The notes under the pieces were generated by a model, which was not told the DNA's origin, made no database searches, and saw only the letters and a program-made list of their open reading frames with translations. A DNA stretch of 64,000 bases from Isochrysis galbana (Eukaryota > Haptophyta > Isochrysidales > Isochrysidaceae). Shown in pieces: positions 51,545 through 62,134 of the stretch (within the stretch, counting starts at the first letter, position 1; each line of letters starts with the position of its first letter). The stretch is from positions 5,286,282-5,350,281 of the forward strand of contig CM030933.1 in the NCBI GenBank assembly GCA_018136815.1, read 5' to 3'. Made by a program: the position numbers and the translations under genes.

Positions 51545-52039
51545 TCATTCACACTGGTTTATATGAGACATACTCTCTTGAGCAAGAAATTCACTGTGAA
51601 AACAATCATCAATATGAGTCGTGATGATCTGCTTGGTACAATCAAAGCTTGTGTCGATTCGGAATTAACTCCCCACCTCCAAGAATTGTTTGAAGGTGTC
51701 GATTCGGGTTCAGCTTCCCAAGTAAAGATTGAAAACAAAAGGCCGCTTATCGATTCGGGTTCAGCTCCCGTAAAGATTGAACCCAGCACAAGGCCCAACA
51801 ACATCAAATACAAAAAAGCTCGGTCCTAGGACACCGGGCCGAGCTCACCATGAGGGCGCTCCTGTCGAGCGAGTCCACCGCGGCAAGGGGGGCGTACATC
51901 TCATGCGAGAGTCTCCACGGGGTGCTCCTCAAGCAGCGCGATCACGCGCGATTGGTCTCCCCGCTGGCAGGCACCCAAGCGGTCCTCAGCCGGAGACGAC
52001 GCACGAGGGAGATGCCGCCCGGGGGGGACATTCCGCGCC

Positions 52040-52550
52040 GGGGGATATCGATGCGTTGCTCAAGATGATTGTGCCGCATATTCATTGTGATGGGCGCGAG
52101 CTCAAGCTTGAGGACTTGATCGTCTTAGATGTACTTTCCAAAGAGGGCGCGTACTTCCCCCGGATCCACAATGACATCCAGTGGGAATTCTATCCGAACG
52201 ACGGGTTTCAAGTTTGGATGCTTCTTGAAAACGATCACGAACAAAACTGGGGTAACATGTTCATATTTGATTCCAATGAAGGAGAGAATGGCCGTGTGAG
52301 GCTTGCAGACGACAACCTGACATTGATGTTCGTGACCCCTCGGCATGCGAAAGGGAGTCCAAGATCAGCCGATGTGCTAAGTATTTGGATTTCACGCCCG
52401 GAGATATGTTGGTATTTAGCTCCCGCTTCTTGCACATGTCCGACCTTCGCGTCCTCAAAAGCCGCAGGAAGTCGGTTGGCTTTCGCGTCCTCGTGCGTCG
52501 AAAAGGGTGCGCCGGTGCGCCGTACCGCCCCCGCGTAACTCTGCCGCATG
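52040..52550 (+). pseudogene. PhyH-type 2-oxoglutarate/Fe(II) oxygenase, frameshifted
   Basis: Encodes LEDLIVLDVLSKEGAYFPRI, then HND (the HxD iron ligands, about 52165), WEFYPNDGFQVWMLLEND and GNMFIFDSNEGENG. After a shift to another frame near 52345 it continues as CAKYLDFTPGDMLVFSSRF, HMSDLR (distal His, 52433-52435) and RRKSVGFRVLV (2-oxoglutarate Arg). The pattern is that of the phytanoyl-CoA dioxygenase-like family common in protists and large algal viruses. The frame break and lack of a clear start suggest a decayed or intron-containing gene. Lower GC than host genes. Confidence 0.6.
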
Positions 52551-52874
52551 CCCGTTTTCGACGATCCATCCAGATGGGGCGCCTCGCCAGACACCAAATA
52601 CACAGGGGCCACTCACACAGTCACGCCAATCAGGCAGGCCGCGCACCGAAATTTGGTCGAAATCAGCCATCCGCTGGGCCCATTCATTGGACGCCCAACG
52701 TCTCCGAGGGAGGCCAAGAGAGCCCAACTTTGAACTGATGCCGAGCGCGCTACCCGTCAACCCCTCCGAAGTCGTTCCCTCCGCCGCGCCTGCCGCCGGC
52801 TTGGCTCCTTCCTCATTGCCCTCAGGCCCTATGGGCCATCCCAATTCGTCATCAAATCCTCTTCCTCTTTCCAG

Positions 52875-53083
52875 GGCGAGCGAACTAGGCGAGCCTGTGA
52901 GGGGCAGAGAGTGGGTCAGCAGGGCCAGCAGGGCAATCTACTCCTGGCAAGCCATAGGGCATGCCAAGAGCAGGAGCGGATGGGTGGTTCCTCCCCCACA
53001 GAAGGCTAGGAGTGGAGAGGGAGGGGGGCTCGTGCCCCCCCGTGGCCCGTGGATATGCCGGACGGACCAAGTATAAACTTAGC
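52875..53083 (-). mobile_element. Family A retroposon, 5' piece
   Basis: Minus strand: GCTAAGTTTATACTTGGTCC head and the hairpin at 52941-52970 (one arm change), then truncated. No target duplication found. Confidence 0.7.
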
Positions 53084-53188
53084 GCTGCAGCTATTAGCTG
53101 ACTCCCGTGTGAGGGTAGTCTCATAGTAGCTCGTACCCTGAATCTTCAAGAGTTTTTGTGAAGAAGCGGTGGCACAGGCGCATCGCAA

Positions 53189-53282
53189 GGCCCCAACGCG
53201 CCAGTTAGCAATTGCAGGAGACAATACACATTGTAGGCCCCAACGCGCCAGTTAGCAATTGCAGGAGACAATACACAATGTA
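53189..53282. repeat. 47-bp tandem duplication
   Basis: GGCCCCAACGCGCCAGTTAG... at 53189-53235 repeated at 53236-53282 with one or two base changes. Confidence 0.93.
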
Positions 53283-53812
53283 GTATAACCACACAGTCAC
53301 GCATAGCGGATACCCTCCTTCACAGTTCAACAGCTACAAGAGTGGACACCAACGTGTCGCAAAACCGCCCTTTCATCGAAGTGTCGCCACGAGCCGAAAG
53401 CCACGACGAGCAGAAGAGAGCCTAAGTTACGTCCATAAGGGCCGCGAGCGGAAATTTGTGCGAGCACCATCAATATACCCACCTGCCACAAACGTCTGCA
53501 TGACCAATGTGACAAATAGGACCAAGGTGGAGAGTTAGGCCATCGCGAAAAAGCAGGCAGCGAGAGATGCACCGATTCGCAGTCACTGGCGCTGATGGCG
53601 GGTGAGCATGATCAGCGGGCGGGTGAGCATCGTCATAGCACTTGATGCTTGTAAGAGCACATCTATGACATCAGGAAGGCCATCTCCCTCCAACTATGTG
53701 AAACCCACGGCGTATCCATGCTGGGATTGAAGGGAAAACAGAAGGTGGAGAGTTGCAGCCATGCGTGCGCTCTCTCGCCATTGGGGTTAAGCTGCAGGTC
53801 TCGGGCCGACAC
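53283..53812. other. Intergenic, no gene recognised
   Basis: Probable 3' flank of the chromodomain gene; nothing else recognised. Confidence 0.5.
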
Positions 53813-53814
53813 CC

Positions 53815-54941
53815 TCATGCAGCAGCTTCGACTGGGGCGGGCTCTGGAGGCACTGTCGGCTCTGACACTACTTGTGTCTCCCCGTTTTCTACCGCCTTCA
53901 CCTCCGACTCCTTTTCTTCGGGGGTCGCGTCCTCCGCAGCTGCTTCGGGCTCGGACTCCCTATCCTTTGCACCCGCCTCGGCAGGTGCTGCACCACCATT
54001 GGCTGTCTTGTAGGCTGCCATCTCTGCATCATAGCGCTCCTTGTCAGCCTTTTGCTTGGCCATGTATGGAGCCTTCTCTTCGTCCGACATCTTGCGCCAA
54101 CGTTCGCCTAGCTCTTTGCCAACGTCTATCATCTTGTAGTTTGGATTCGCCTGCATGATGCCTTGCCGATGCTCGGCAGCGAAGAAGATGTATCCCGTGG
54201 CTGCTTTCTTGGGAAGTTCAGGATTCTTCTTCTTCCGCTTTCGTGGCGATTTAGATGGAGCGTCCGCCTTTTCCTCATCCTCGGCCTTCTTCTCCTTGGA
54301 TGCGGGCGACCTACGCTTCTTGGGGGTCTCTGCAGTCTCATCTGCACCCATCTTGGTCTTTGCTCCCTTTGCCGGCTTCTCTTGACTCTTTAGCCACTGC
54401 AAGGGAGCAAGAAGAACTGTTGGCAAAAACACAGCGCCACAGCATAAGGGCTCTCACAAGGATTTTTCCGATGTCCAATGCAGTGGGAGGGCCGGCGTAC
54501 TTCCTCATACTGAACAGTGTCCTCAATATGCGCCAGCGGCTCCCACGTGTTGTCGCCCTCCTCGTCCCAGCCGAGCCACTTGATGAGGAACTGCTCTTCA
54601 CCTGAGAGTTGGGAAGGAGCAGAGTGTTCTTGAGGAGCGTGCGCGCATGCAGCCGCCGCTCAGAGCGTGCGTGGGCGCAGCTCACCCTTGCGAACTCTCC
54701 GCTTCAGAATCTTTTCGATCGTGTACTCCTCCTCCTCCTCCTCCTCCTCCTCCTCTCCCTCCCCCTCTCCCCCACCCTCCTCCTCCCCTTTCTCTTGCTT
54801 CTCGGCGTCGACTGCCTCCACAGGCTTGGCATCCGGCTCAGCGGCGTCGACGGCCTCGCTCTCGACCACGGTGACGGACTTCGGCTCCTCCTCGCTCTTC
54901 TCCACCTCACTCGCCACCTTGGTCACCTTGCTCTTCACCAT
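53815..54941 (-). CDS. Chromodomain plus HMG-box chromatin protein
   Basis: Three exons: 54941-54686, 54601-54501 and 54396-53815 (GT-AG, in frame), 312 residues. Order: acidic N-terminus with a Glu run (50-72); chromodomain about 73-125 (YTIEKILKRR, FLIKWLGWDEE, NTWEPLAHIED; aromatic-cage-type Tyr73, Trp94 and Trp97); a Lys/Arg-rich linker with several KKRR/PRKRKKK signals; an HMG box about 179-249 (ATGYIFFAAEHRQGI, NYKMIDVGKELGERWRKMSD, KAPYMAKQKADKERY); acidic Ala/Pro/Glu tail. It would read a methylated histone and bend DNA in the nucleus. All three exons are needed to complete the chromodomain. The two domains are individually certain; the fusion rests on clean splice sites. Confidence 0.85.
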
Positions 54942-55257
54942 GGCCGATGGCCGATGGGGGCTTTGCCGCCGAGGAGAGTGGAGAGAGAGGGAGAGAGAGA
55001 GAGCGAGAGGGAGAGAGAGAGAGAGGGAGAGGGTGGGGCAAGCGTAGAGTAGGAGAAGAGAGAACAGGAAGAGAGAGTAGTTTACTTTACAAGAGAGAGC
55101 ACTGACCCAGACATACTTTAGTTCTGTATCCTTCCATTCCCTACCACCCCTCCTGCCCCACCCTTCTCTTCTAACGGCTTCCTTCCATACATATATGTGT
55201 TCCTGAGTCCTCTCTTGCTTCCCTCCTCGTTTCCCTCACGACGCACGGCCGGCGCGC

Positions 55258-55385
55258 GGCTGGGGGGGGGGGGGGGGGGGGGGGGGCGCGGCGGCGGGAT
55301 TGGGGGGGGGGGGGGGGGGAAGGTGGGCGGCGGCCGGGCGGGGGGCGGCGGCGGCGGGAGGGGAGGGGGAGAGGGAGGGAAGAGG
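55258..55385. repeat. Poly-G tract
   Basis: Runs of 18 to 28 G separated by GCGCGGCGGC and ATT, about 0.3 kb upstream of the chromodomain gene; strong G-quadruplex potential. Confidence 0.85.
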
Positions 55386-55525
55386 GGGCCTTGTGCCTTC
55401 AAAAGAAGGAAAGAAGGGAGAGGGAGGAGGGAGTACTGTTACACTTTACTCGGTACCTAGCCAATTCCTAGCACAATTGTTCTCCCCCTTGGTATTTTGG
55501 CCCCTTGAGGCTTCAGGGCCCTGAG

Positions 55526-55753
55526 TCAAGCATTGTGCTCAGCCCACATGTACTGGCCAGGCCTACAACCAAAGGGTTGGTCGGCATTCAAGAGGGTTGT
55601 GTCATAGACGCACCGCGTGCCGGGGCCTGTACGGCCTGTCAATATTGGGCGCAACTCAATCCCTGTCATTTTGTTCTTCAAGGTCCCAAAGTCCCATATG
55701 TATTTCAAGTGCAACCCATACAAAAAAGGTATGGTTGGGCCATGGATAGGCAT
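55526..55753 (-). CDS. Unidentified short frame
   Basis: 75 codons with a protein-like composition (HLKYIWDFGTLKNKMTGIEL, GPGTRCVYDTTLL, PFGCRPGQYMW). No family recognised and no good upstream promoter context. It may be an exon or transposon remnant. Confidence 0.25.
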   Translation of the reverse strand: MPIHGPTIPFLYGLHLKYIWDFGTLKNKMTGIELRPILTGRTGPGTRCVYDTTLLNADQPFGCRPGQYMWAEHNA

Positions 55754-55799
55754 CCTTGGCGGCTAATGCCCATGGGTATGGGCATGGTGTGTGATAGCC

Positions 55800-56468
55800 A
55801 GCCCTAGGTGGCCGTTTGCGCAAGCACCGGCAACCAGCAGGTGGCCAATGAGTGGCGGAGTGGCGCGTGGTACGCGCGTGGGCTTGCGTCTTGCGTCGTA
55901 TGAATGAGGATAGAGCACATGGTGATTAAGTATGCATGTATAGAAAAGGTAGCAACACTACAACACTCCACCACAAACCTAAGACTGAGTTCCATCCCCA
56001 TCCAATGCACCCCCTACCTAGGCCCAGGCACAATTATCTAGATAAGCTTTTGGATATTTGGTATTTGGGTGCACTTTTAGGCCATTTGGATATCTCCGGA
56101 TATTTGGGCCGGTCATAGGCCCCGGCGACCAATACCGGGGGGGGGCAATACCAAGCAAGGGGGCCAATACCAAGGGGGGCCGGGAGTGAGGGATCGTGGA
56201 GCGGGGCGGGAGTCGCGGCACCGCGGATGGGATCACCGCATGACTCTTGGCTCTTGGTTAGCCTTAGTAAATGGCCCTGTTTACGTGAATAGTGAGTACG
56301 TCTGTGCACGCCACAGTGAGCCAGAACGACCCGACATCGACGATGGACGATGGAAGCGGGTGAGGCCTGAGCGAGCCCGCTCTCCGCTGCCCTGCCCGTT
56401 GTGCCTGCCCGCGGCGGCGGCCGCGCGCGATGGCGCGACTCACAGACACCCGGACACCCTATGTCGAT
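55800..56468. other. Intergenic with a GGATATTTGG cluster
   Basis: 56040-56112 holds four (G)GATATTTGG motifs like 45950-46030. Poly-G-rich GGGGGCAATACCAAG repeats follow at 56140-56180. No gene. Confidence 0.5.
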
Positions 56469-56470
56469 AT

Positions 56471-56650
56471 GTCGCCAACCTACTTTTATAAGTAGGGGTC
56501 AATGGGGGCCTCGCCCCCCCCCTCTCTCCATCGCGGACACCCCCAGGGGTGGGCCCGTACAATCAACCACAGCCCCTGCCCTTTGGCAGGGGCTGGGCAA
56601 TCACGCAATCACCACACTGGCCCAGACCCCTAGTGGGCGCGGGCCGTGAT
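56471..56650 (+). mobile_element. Family B retroposon, 5' piece
   Basis: Begins AACCTACTTTTATAAGTAGG and GGGGGCCTCGCCCCCC and continues through the CCCCTGCC...GGCAGGGG hairpin (56572-56594). Matches the minus-strand start of 58025-58969. The 3' limit is unclear. Confidence 0.7.
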
Positions 56651-58008
56651 TCTGTCGAGTCGAGCGGAGCCGGAGGGCTCTGAGCCACTCCGTCGCGAGC
56701 GGCACCGGCGGTTAGCGCGGCGCTCTGGCCCTCCTCCCCGCCGGGAGTCGGGTGAATGAAATTCTGGATGGGGTCGGGCATCCCCTTTTGGGTGTCTGGA
56801 CTGGGAACGAACGGCGAACGAAGGGCTGTGGGGCGGCGAGGCGCTCCTAGCGGCCCTAGGGTAGTGGGTTTTAAGAGATTGTTAGACCTACAAAGAACTC
56901 TTCCCTCAGGGAGGGAGCCTAGGCTGCTAGAGTGCAGCGACGCAGCGAACAACGACGGACAACGAACCTGAGAACAACAGGCTACACCGACTCACGAACA
57001 CACCGGAATCATTCACCCAAACCAAGCAAATTATCAAGCAACCGCGACCCCAAATCACCGATAACTCAAACACGTCGCGAGAGACGGAGAGAGAGAGCGA
57101 GCGAGAGAGAGAGACTCCGCAGCGACGGCCGGAGCGTGTCTCCCTTGTAACTTCCCACGTAGCGGAGAGTCCGAAGGGGAGCGTCATGTCGCGCGACCAC
57201 GGCGATCACTTTGGATACAGATCGCAACGAGATATCTTCACGACCGAAGAAATCTTGCCGTTGAGCATGAACCTTCTAGACGCTTCTAACGAACAACCCT
57301 GAGTAGCGGAGCGCGCATGGCGCATGGGCCGGGAAATCTTTACTGTAATCCACTCACGCCTCACGCCTTCTTACGTCTCGCTCACTCAGGTCTGCGACAA
57401 ATGCTGCTCAGAGTGCAGCGATGGCGAAGAGGTGGAGGCATCTGTTGGTCTATTGGTCAGGAGCCACCCAAGCTGTCCAACATCGAGAGGGCGCGCAAGG
57501 AGAAGATGGGGCTGGGACTGGCTGTGGTGCTGTGGTTGGAGTGGTGGTGCTGTGTCTGGTGTGAGATTGTGTGTGTGGGAGTGTGGGAGCTGCGAGCGAG
57601 TGTGGAGTGAGGGTGTTTGGGGGTTCAGCATGACATGAAGAGTACCAATCCTCAGCTTGCATGGTGACACACGACGGACGAGGACGCACAGGGAAGACGG
57701 AAGGACAGGGAGACGGAGGGTGCTTCGGAGCGCTGGCGCTGAGAAAACACATAAAACAGGAAGATAGACACCGGGAGAACGACGGGGGGGGGCGAAAAAC
57801 TATAGGAACAGGGAAAGGATAGAAGATATGGACGAAGGGAACGGGGCACTGGCGGGTCGGGGAGGGGGCGGGACGCGGGAAGACCCCCGACCCCGCTGGC
57901 CAAGGAAACAAGGGGAGGACCGGGGTTACAAAGGAAAGAGCAAGGGAGGGATCTCGGCTGCATGCGGGCGCGGAGAGAGGGAAAAGAGGGAAGGGCGGGG
58001 CGCTGGGA
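56651..58008. other. Intergenic, only short uncertain frames
   Basis: A 38-codon ATG frame at 57186-57302 and frames at 57317-57610 have no recognised family. A (GAGA)n stretch lies at 57075-57115. Nothing supported as a gene. Confidence 0.4.
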
Positions 58009-58024
58009 GGGGAGATACGTTCTA

Positions 58025-58969
58025 TAATAATAATAATAAAATGACTGAGCATTAGTACCACTACTCTCACTAGCCCCGGTACTAACACGACAACCCTCAG
58101 CGCACCTGCCCGTACACCTTGGCGCGTGTTGATGCCACAGACACATACACCTATGCCCCCCTTCGAATCTCCCCCCTCGCAAGCCCCCGGCTCCCATTCT
58201 AACTCCCCACAAGTTAAAATGAGGGAAAACCCATTGGGGCGGACCGACCTACGTCGGGCGACCCTCCGGGAAAAAGCACCGGGGGGGGGGGGAGGAACCT
58301 CTCGTCAATAAAGAGGATCGGCCCTTCCAGCTCGCGCCGTGAGCAGTTCTCGAGAAATAAATGACTGCGAGTCGAGTAGCCTGTGCCACCTTCAAGATAC
58401 TCTCCCCGATCTTGAGCCACTCCCTTCTCTCTCCCGCCTGTCGCCGGCCGCCCCCTACCCGTTTGCTAACGCAAACGGGATCTGTTTCTAACCGCACTCC
58501 ATCGGGGGGGGTGCAAATCCCCCCCTCTCCCTCTCTCCGCTCTCACCCCTCGAAGTCCCTGCGGCGCGTCGCCATGCGGCGCGCCCTGACCTGCTCTCAG
58601 AGGTCCTGTGGGGGCTCCCAGAGGGCCAGCCAGGGCAGCTCAGGGGGCAGAGGAGGCTGGGGCTCAGCCCCTGGCCCCCCCTGCCTCTCCCACGCTCGCC
58701 TCGCTGGCCATGGGAGCCTCCCAAAGGCCCCTGTATGCCTGGCGACCAGGGACAGGGGGGGAGTCAGCTCGAGGGCAGGCCCAATGCGGGCGTGGGAGTG
58801 CGGTTCGCGGCCCGCGCCCCCTGAGGGTCTGGGCTGATTTGATGAGTGCCCTGCCCCTGCCAAAGGGCAGGGGCTGGGGTTGAGTGTACGGTCCCACCCC
58901 GGGGGGTGTCCGCGATGGAGAGTGGGGGGCGCGAGGCCCCCATTGTCCCCCACTTATAAAAGTAGGTTG
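58025..58969 (-). mobile_element. Family B retroposon, full length with target duplication
   Basis: 945 bp flanked by a perfect 16-bp duplication GGGGAGATACGTTCTA (58009-58024 and 58970-58985). Minus strand: head AACCTACTTTTATAAGTGGG, a CCCCTGCC/GGCAGGGG hairpin near 58852-58871, a GC-rich body related to family A, and a tail CATTTTATTATTATTATTATA at the duplication. The retroposon hallmarks are clear; no coding capacity is recognised. Confidence 0.88.
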
Positions 58970-59150
58970 GGGGAGATACGTTCTAAGAATAGAGCGTGTC
59001 GTGGGGCATGGAGGGCGTTCGCGCGCTCCCCCTAACGCTAACGCAACAGTAGATATATTTGTATGATTGATAATATGAATATGATTGGCTTCTGACTTCT
59101 AGCTTAGTTAGTTACTAGGGAGAGGAAGGGATCTGAGATGATTGATCTAG

Positions 59151-59200
59151 GCGTGGCTACGATAGCGGTACCTATAGCCACGCGCGAGGCGAGAATATTA
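59151..59200 (+). repeat. Short dispersed hairpin repeat, copy 3
   Basis: GCGTGGC (59151-59157), 19-nt loop, GCCACGC (59177-59183), then GAGGCGAGAATATTAAAAA. Confidence 0.6.
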
Positions 59201-59690
59201 AAAAAAAATTAAACCTGTTACCTATTACCTATTAATAGTAACAGGCAACAGGTCTGGTAGGCCTCTTGATCTCTTAATAGAACCTATTAGAAGCCTATTG
59301 TCCCATCCGGGATCGGACCTATAAGTATTGATTGCGACTCCCCTTGCCCCTTGGACTAACTAGCCCTAGCCGCTTGGCCACGATAAGGTCCACCTCATGG
59401 AGGAGATCCTCGGCACCACGCTTCTTGCTCGGCATCGGGTCATCGCGGGCTGTACTCAGTGCTGCCGTCGGCTGTCGAGTTGTCGAGCCAAGGGGGGGGG
59501 GGGGGGAACGGGTAAAACGTCGGTGGAGATGGAGATGGAGAAGAGAGGTCTCTTTTATATATATTGAACGGACAATGTGTAGGCGGGAAGAGAGGAAAGG
59601 GAAAGGGAGGAGGAGGAACAAGAGAAAGAATAAAAGAAGAAAGAAGAAGGAAAGAAAAATAAAATTAGAGCGTGAAACGTGGAACGTGGC

Positions 59691-59760
59691 TGAACGACGC
59701 TGAACGACGCTGAACGACGCTGAGACGCTGAGACGCTGAACGACGCTGAACGACCGACCG
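59691..59760. repeat. (CTGAACGACG)n tandem array
   Basis: Seven or eight degenerate copies of CTGAACGACG/CTGAGACG. Confidence 0.9.
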
Positions 59761-60052
59761 ACCGAACCGACATCTAGCTAGACACATACACACATCAGAA
59801 GACACCTACAAAGTGTGTTGTATTGTACATGGTATCGGTATCGGGTGCCGCGACTTTTTTTGAAAAAAGAGTTTGTTGACACCCCCTATTATCTGCATAA
59901 TACTGGCATAATAAGAATAATAGGTTGAGGGAGGACGCTATTACTATATCTATGATATTAGCTGCCGGCACTATTACTATCTATGATGTTAGCTGAAGTG
60001 GAATTTTAGGTTCTAACATCATAGCTCTGAATCAAACCTATTCACAGTCTTA

Positions 60053-60153
60053 GTGGTTTTGCATTTAGGGGTTAGGATTAATAGATAGGCCATAGCGGTA
60101 GCGTGTCGAGGTAATTATATCTTATGGTGGTTTTGCATTTAGGGGTTAGGATT
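60053..60153. repeat. Direct repeat pair
   Basis: A 27-bp sequence starting GTGGTTTTGCATTTAGG occurs at 60053-60079 and 60127-60153. Just upstream, CTATTACTAT...ATGATRTTAGCTG is also duplicated (about 59938-59996). AT-rich, non-coding. Confidence 0.85.
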
Positions 60154-60300
60154 TTAAAGACAACGGTTCAAAATTCAATTAACCAGTTGACAAACATACA
60201 ACAACAACACCGGGGAACCGGGCATGAGGTGCTCGTCTTGCTACCGGAGAGCGTGCAAGCCATTCTTAGGTCGAGAACCCAAGGCATCCTCCTTAAAAGG

Positions 60301-61056
60301 TCAAAGCCGATCAGTCTTGCTAGAGTCGGTTTCGGACATGTTGCGGCATTCTTGGGAGGGTAAAGGAGAGTCATTCGTCTTCTCGATTGGATTGGGAATC
60401 ATCTTGGTACTTGTACTCCCTTGCTCCTGAGCCATCGCGCCTTCTGCAGTGGTCGCGGCATAACCGACAACACTCACTATAGGTTGAGCGACAACAACGG
60501 GCGGCTGGCTTGCGGAATCGGAGGAAGCACACGGCGCAGTTCCTTGTGCTTCCGCATCGCCGGCATTAGGCTCAGTTGCATTGACTTGAGCTGACGCAGC
60601 CGCATTACGTGCATTGTCGGCCTGTCTCTTCTTGTAACAGCCAAGAGCACCCCCACACACGGCAATGACGCTGCAAACTACACCAATGATGAGGCCGATG
60701 GGGATGACGACGACGCGGCGGCGTGAGGAGCTTGAGGAGGAAGAATAGTAGTAAGATGACCGAGGTGGCGGCGGGGATGAGGAATAATAGTAGTAAGATG
60801 GCGGAGGTGGCGGCGGAGATGGACTAGGAGGCGGTGGCTGACTTCCCCAAGATGGCGGAGGCGGCCGACTTGGTCTCCAGCCACAATCGTAGCAGTCACT
60901 GCCATATAAGCAGACATCAAAGAATGATCCGTAGCCACCGTCATCGCACTCTCCATCGGATGCGTAATCACAGGTGTTGGTGCATATAGAGCTGCCGGGG
61001 ACAATATAGATGAGGACGAGGATAGCCACCGGTTTAACGCGGCTCGCTTGCACCAT
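60301..61056 (-). CDS. Secreted-type membrane protein with Cys-rich Notch-like motif
   Basis: 251 residues from the ATG at 61056. Upstream ATGs add sequence without a signal peptide, whereas this start gives one (VKPVAILVLIYIVPGSS). Then comes a Cys-rich unit CTNTCDYASDGECDDGG...CLYGSDCYDCG (25-59), resembling the LNR/Notch-type calcium-binding repeats common in algal surface proteins. A Pro-rich, Tyr/Ser-rich stalk (65-110), a basic stop and a single membrane helix (115-140) follow. A cytosolic tail rich in Ala/Ser/Thr completes it: type I topology. Probably cell-surface; ligand unknown. Confidence 0.72.
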   Translation of the reverse strand: MVQASRVKPVAILVLIYIVPGSSICTNTCDYASDGECDDGGYGSFFDVCLYGSDCYDCGWRPSRPPPPSWGSQPPPPSPSPPPPPPSYYYYSSSPPPPRSSYYYSSSSSSSRRRVVVIPIGLIIGVVCSVIAVCGGALGCYKKRQADNARNAAASAQVNATEPNAGDAEAQGTAPCASSDSASQPPVVVAQPIVSVVGYAATTAEGAMAQEQGSTSTKMIPNPIEKTNDSPLPSQECRNMSETDSSKTDRL

Positions 61057-61059
61057 GGA

Positions 61060-61800
61060 GAGCAGAGAGAAGTGAGGTTGACTGCTACGCAAGAAGAAAC
61101 GAGTAGGTTGAGAAATTTTAGAGGAACATGCGACGCTCCACATGGCAGAGCAAGGTGCAAAAGTGAGGGCGGCGGGGGTATGACACGTCAGTAGCATGGG
61201 TGCTTGATCTGGCGGTGGGTTTGGGCGAAGCCATTAAGGAAATGACACAGAGCGCTTGTATGAGGCGAGCCAAGACCTGCACCAGGGCCCCGGAGCATTA
61301 GACAGCTCAGAGGACCTGGCGAGGCAAAGTTGAGATGCAGTCGAAATACTGACTCTGCTCAAGTGATAGCAGTCTTTCGTTTTGTGCCGCTGAGAGCACA
61401 GAGCGCCTAGAATGTTGACGGTGGAATTGTACACACGCTGACAGAGTTATGTGCTTGGACAAGAGGAGACGCCGCAATGGGAGGGCGGGCTCTTGCCGTG
61501 CACGCACCTTGGCTGAGTCGTTGGAGGTCAGCGGAAGCGGCGGAGAAGACGGGAGCTGGGTTCTCGGGCACCTCGGTTGCTCCTCTAAGGGGTCTCGACA
61601 GTCGACACCCCGCTTGCTGCTTGGGTAGGAGATCTTCAGGGGTTGTGGTGTGGTGGAACTCATGAGATTTCAGATAATTTAACCTGACTAAATGTGTGCG
61701 TCAGACCACAGAACGGATCATCGCCGTGAACGAGACGTGACCTGGACCTGGTCGCGTAGGACTACTGTTTGGCCCAACCTATATTAAGGTGGTTCTAAAG
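61060..61800. other. Intergenic, no gene recognised
   Basis: Upstream of the membrane-protein gene and before the LINE; frames are short and unremarkable. Confidence 0.5.
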
Positions 61801-62134
61801 GTTTTCTAAAAGTCTGGCGCGAGACGGCGGGTGGCGGGTGGCGGGCGCGCTGGCTGCCCACCTGCCCGCCTCTGCAGGCCTTCGCTCCATGTATGGGGCA
61901 TGGGAGTTCGGTGATCCGTGGGAGGTGGAGGCCCAGGGAGGGGATGGGTGTGGTGGCGCGGCTGAAGCGGCACCCGGGGCTTCCCTGCCCGCGCTGCATG
62001 TGATCTGCGTGCAGCGCGGGCCGTAGGCCACCAGCCACCAGCGCGTCGCTGTTGCTGTGTCCTTTGCACGACCTGGAGGACGATGAGGCCGCCGAGGCAG
62101 CAAAGGCACTCGCCCTCTCGCACTCGCTACCGCT

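Larger units (their letters stand above)
50124..51829 (+). pseudogene. AT-rich gene split by a retroposon insertion
   Basis: Left part 50124-50401: HKKDGRELKKFITPLFPPYAN, EALDSISPPPPGGVNPSN, ending IDKSFTLV. Right part continues in the matching frame after the insertion as SFTLVYMRHTLLSKKF up to 51829. The two parts overlap by the 17-bp target duplication, so without the 50402-51544 insert this was one frame of about 190 codons. The right part contains two CDSGSA-like repeats (VDSGSASQVKIE, IDSGSAPVKIE). Codon use is much more AT-rich than neighbouring genes, which suggests foreign, possibly viral, origin. No family recognised. Confidence 0.6.

Noticed and set aside
53815..54432. HMG-box protein starting at 54432
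   Set aside because: That ATG lies in an intron; the exon begins at an acceptor (54396) and joins the chromodomain exons in frame.
59300..59393. Possible tRNA gene on the minus strand
   Set aside because: A-box-like TGGCCAAGCGG and B-box-like GGTCCGATCCC are present at suitable spacing, but neither the T-stem nor the acceptor stem pairs. At most a tRNA-like relic.
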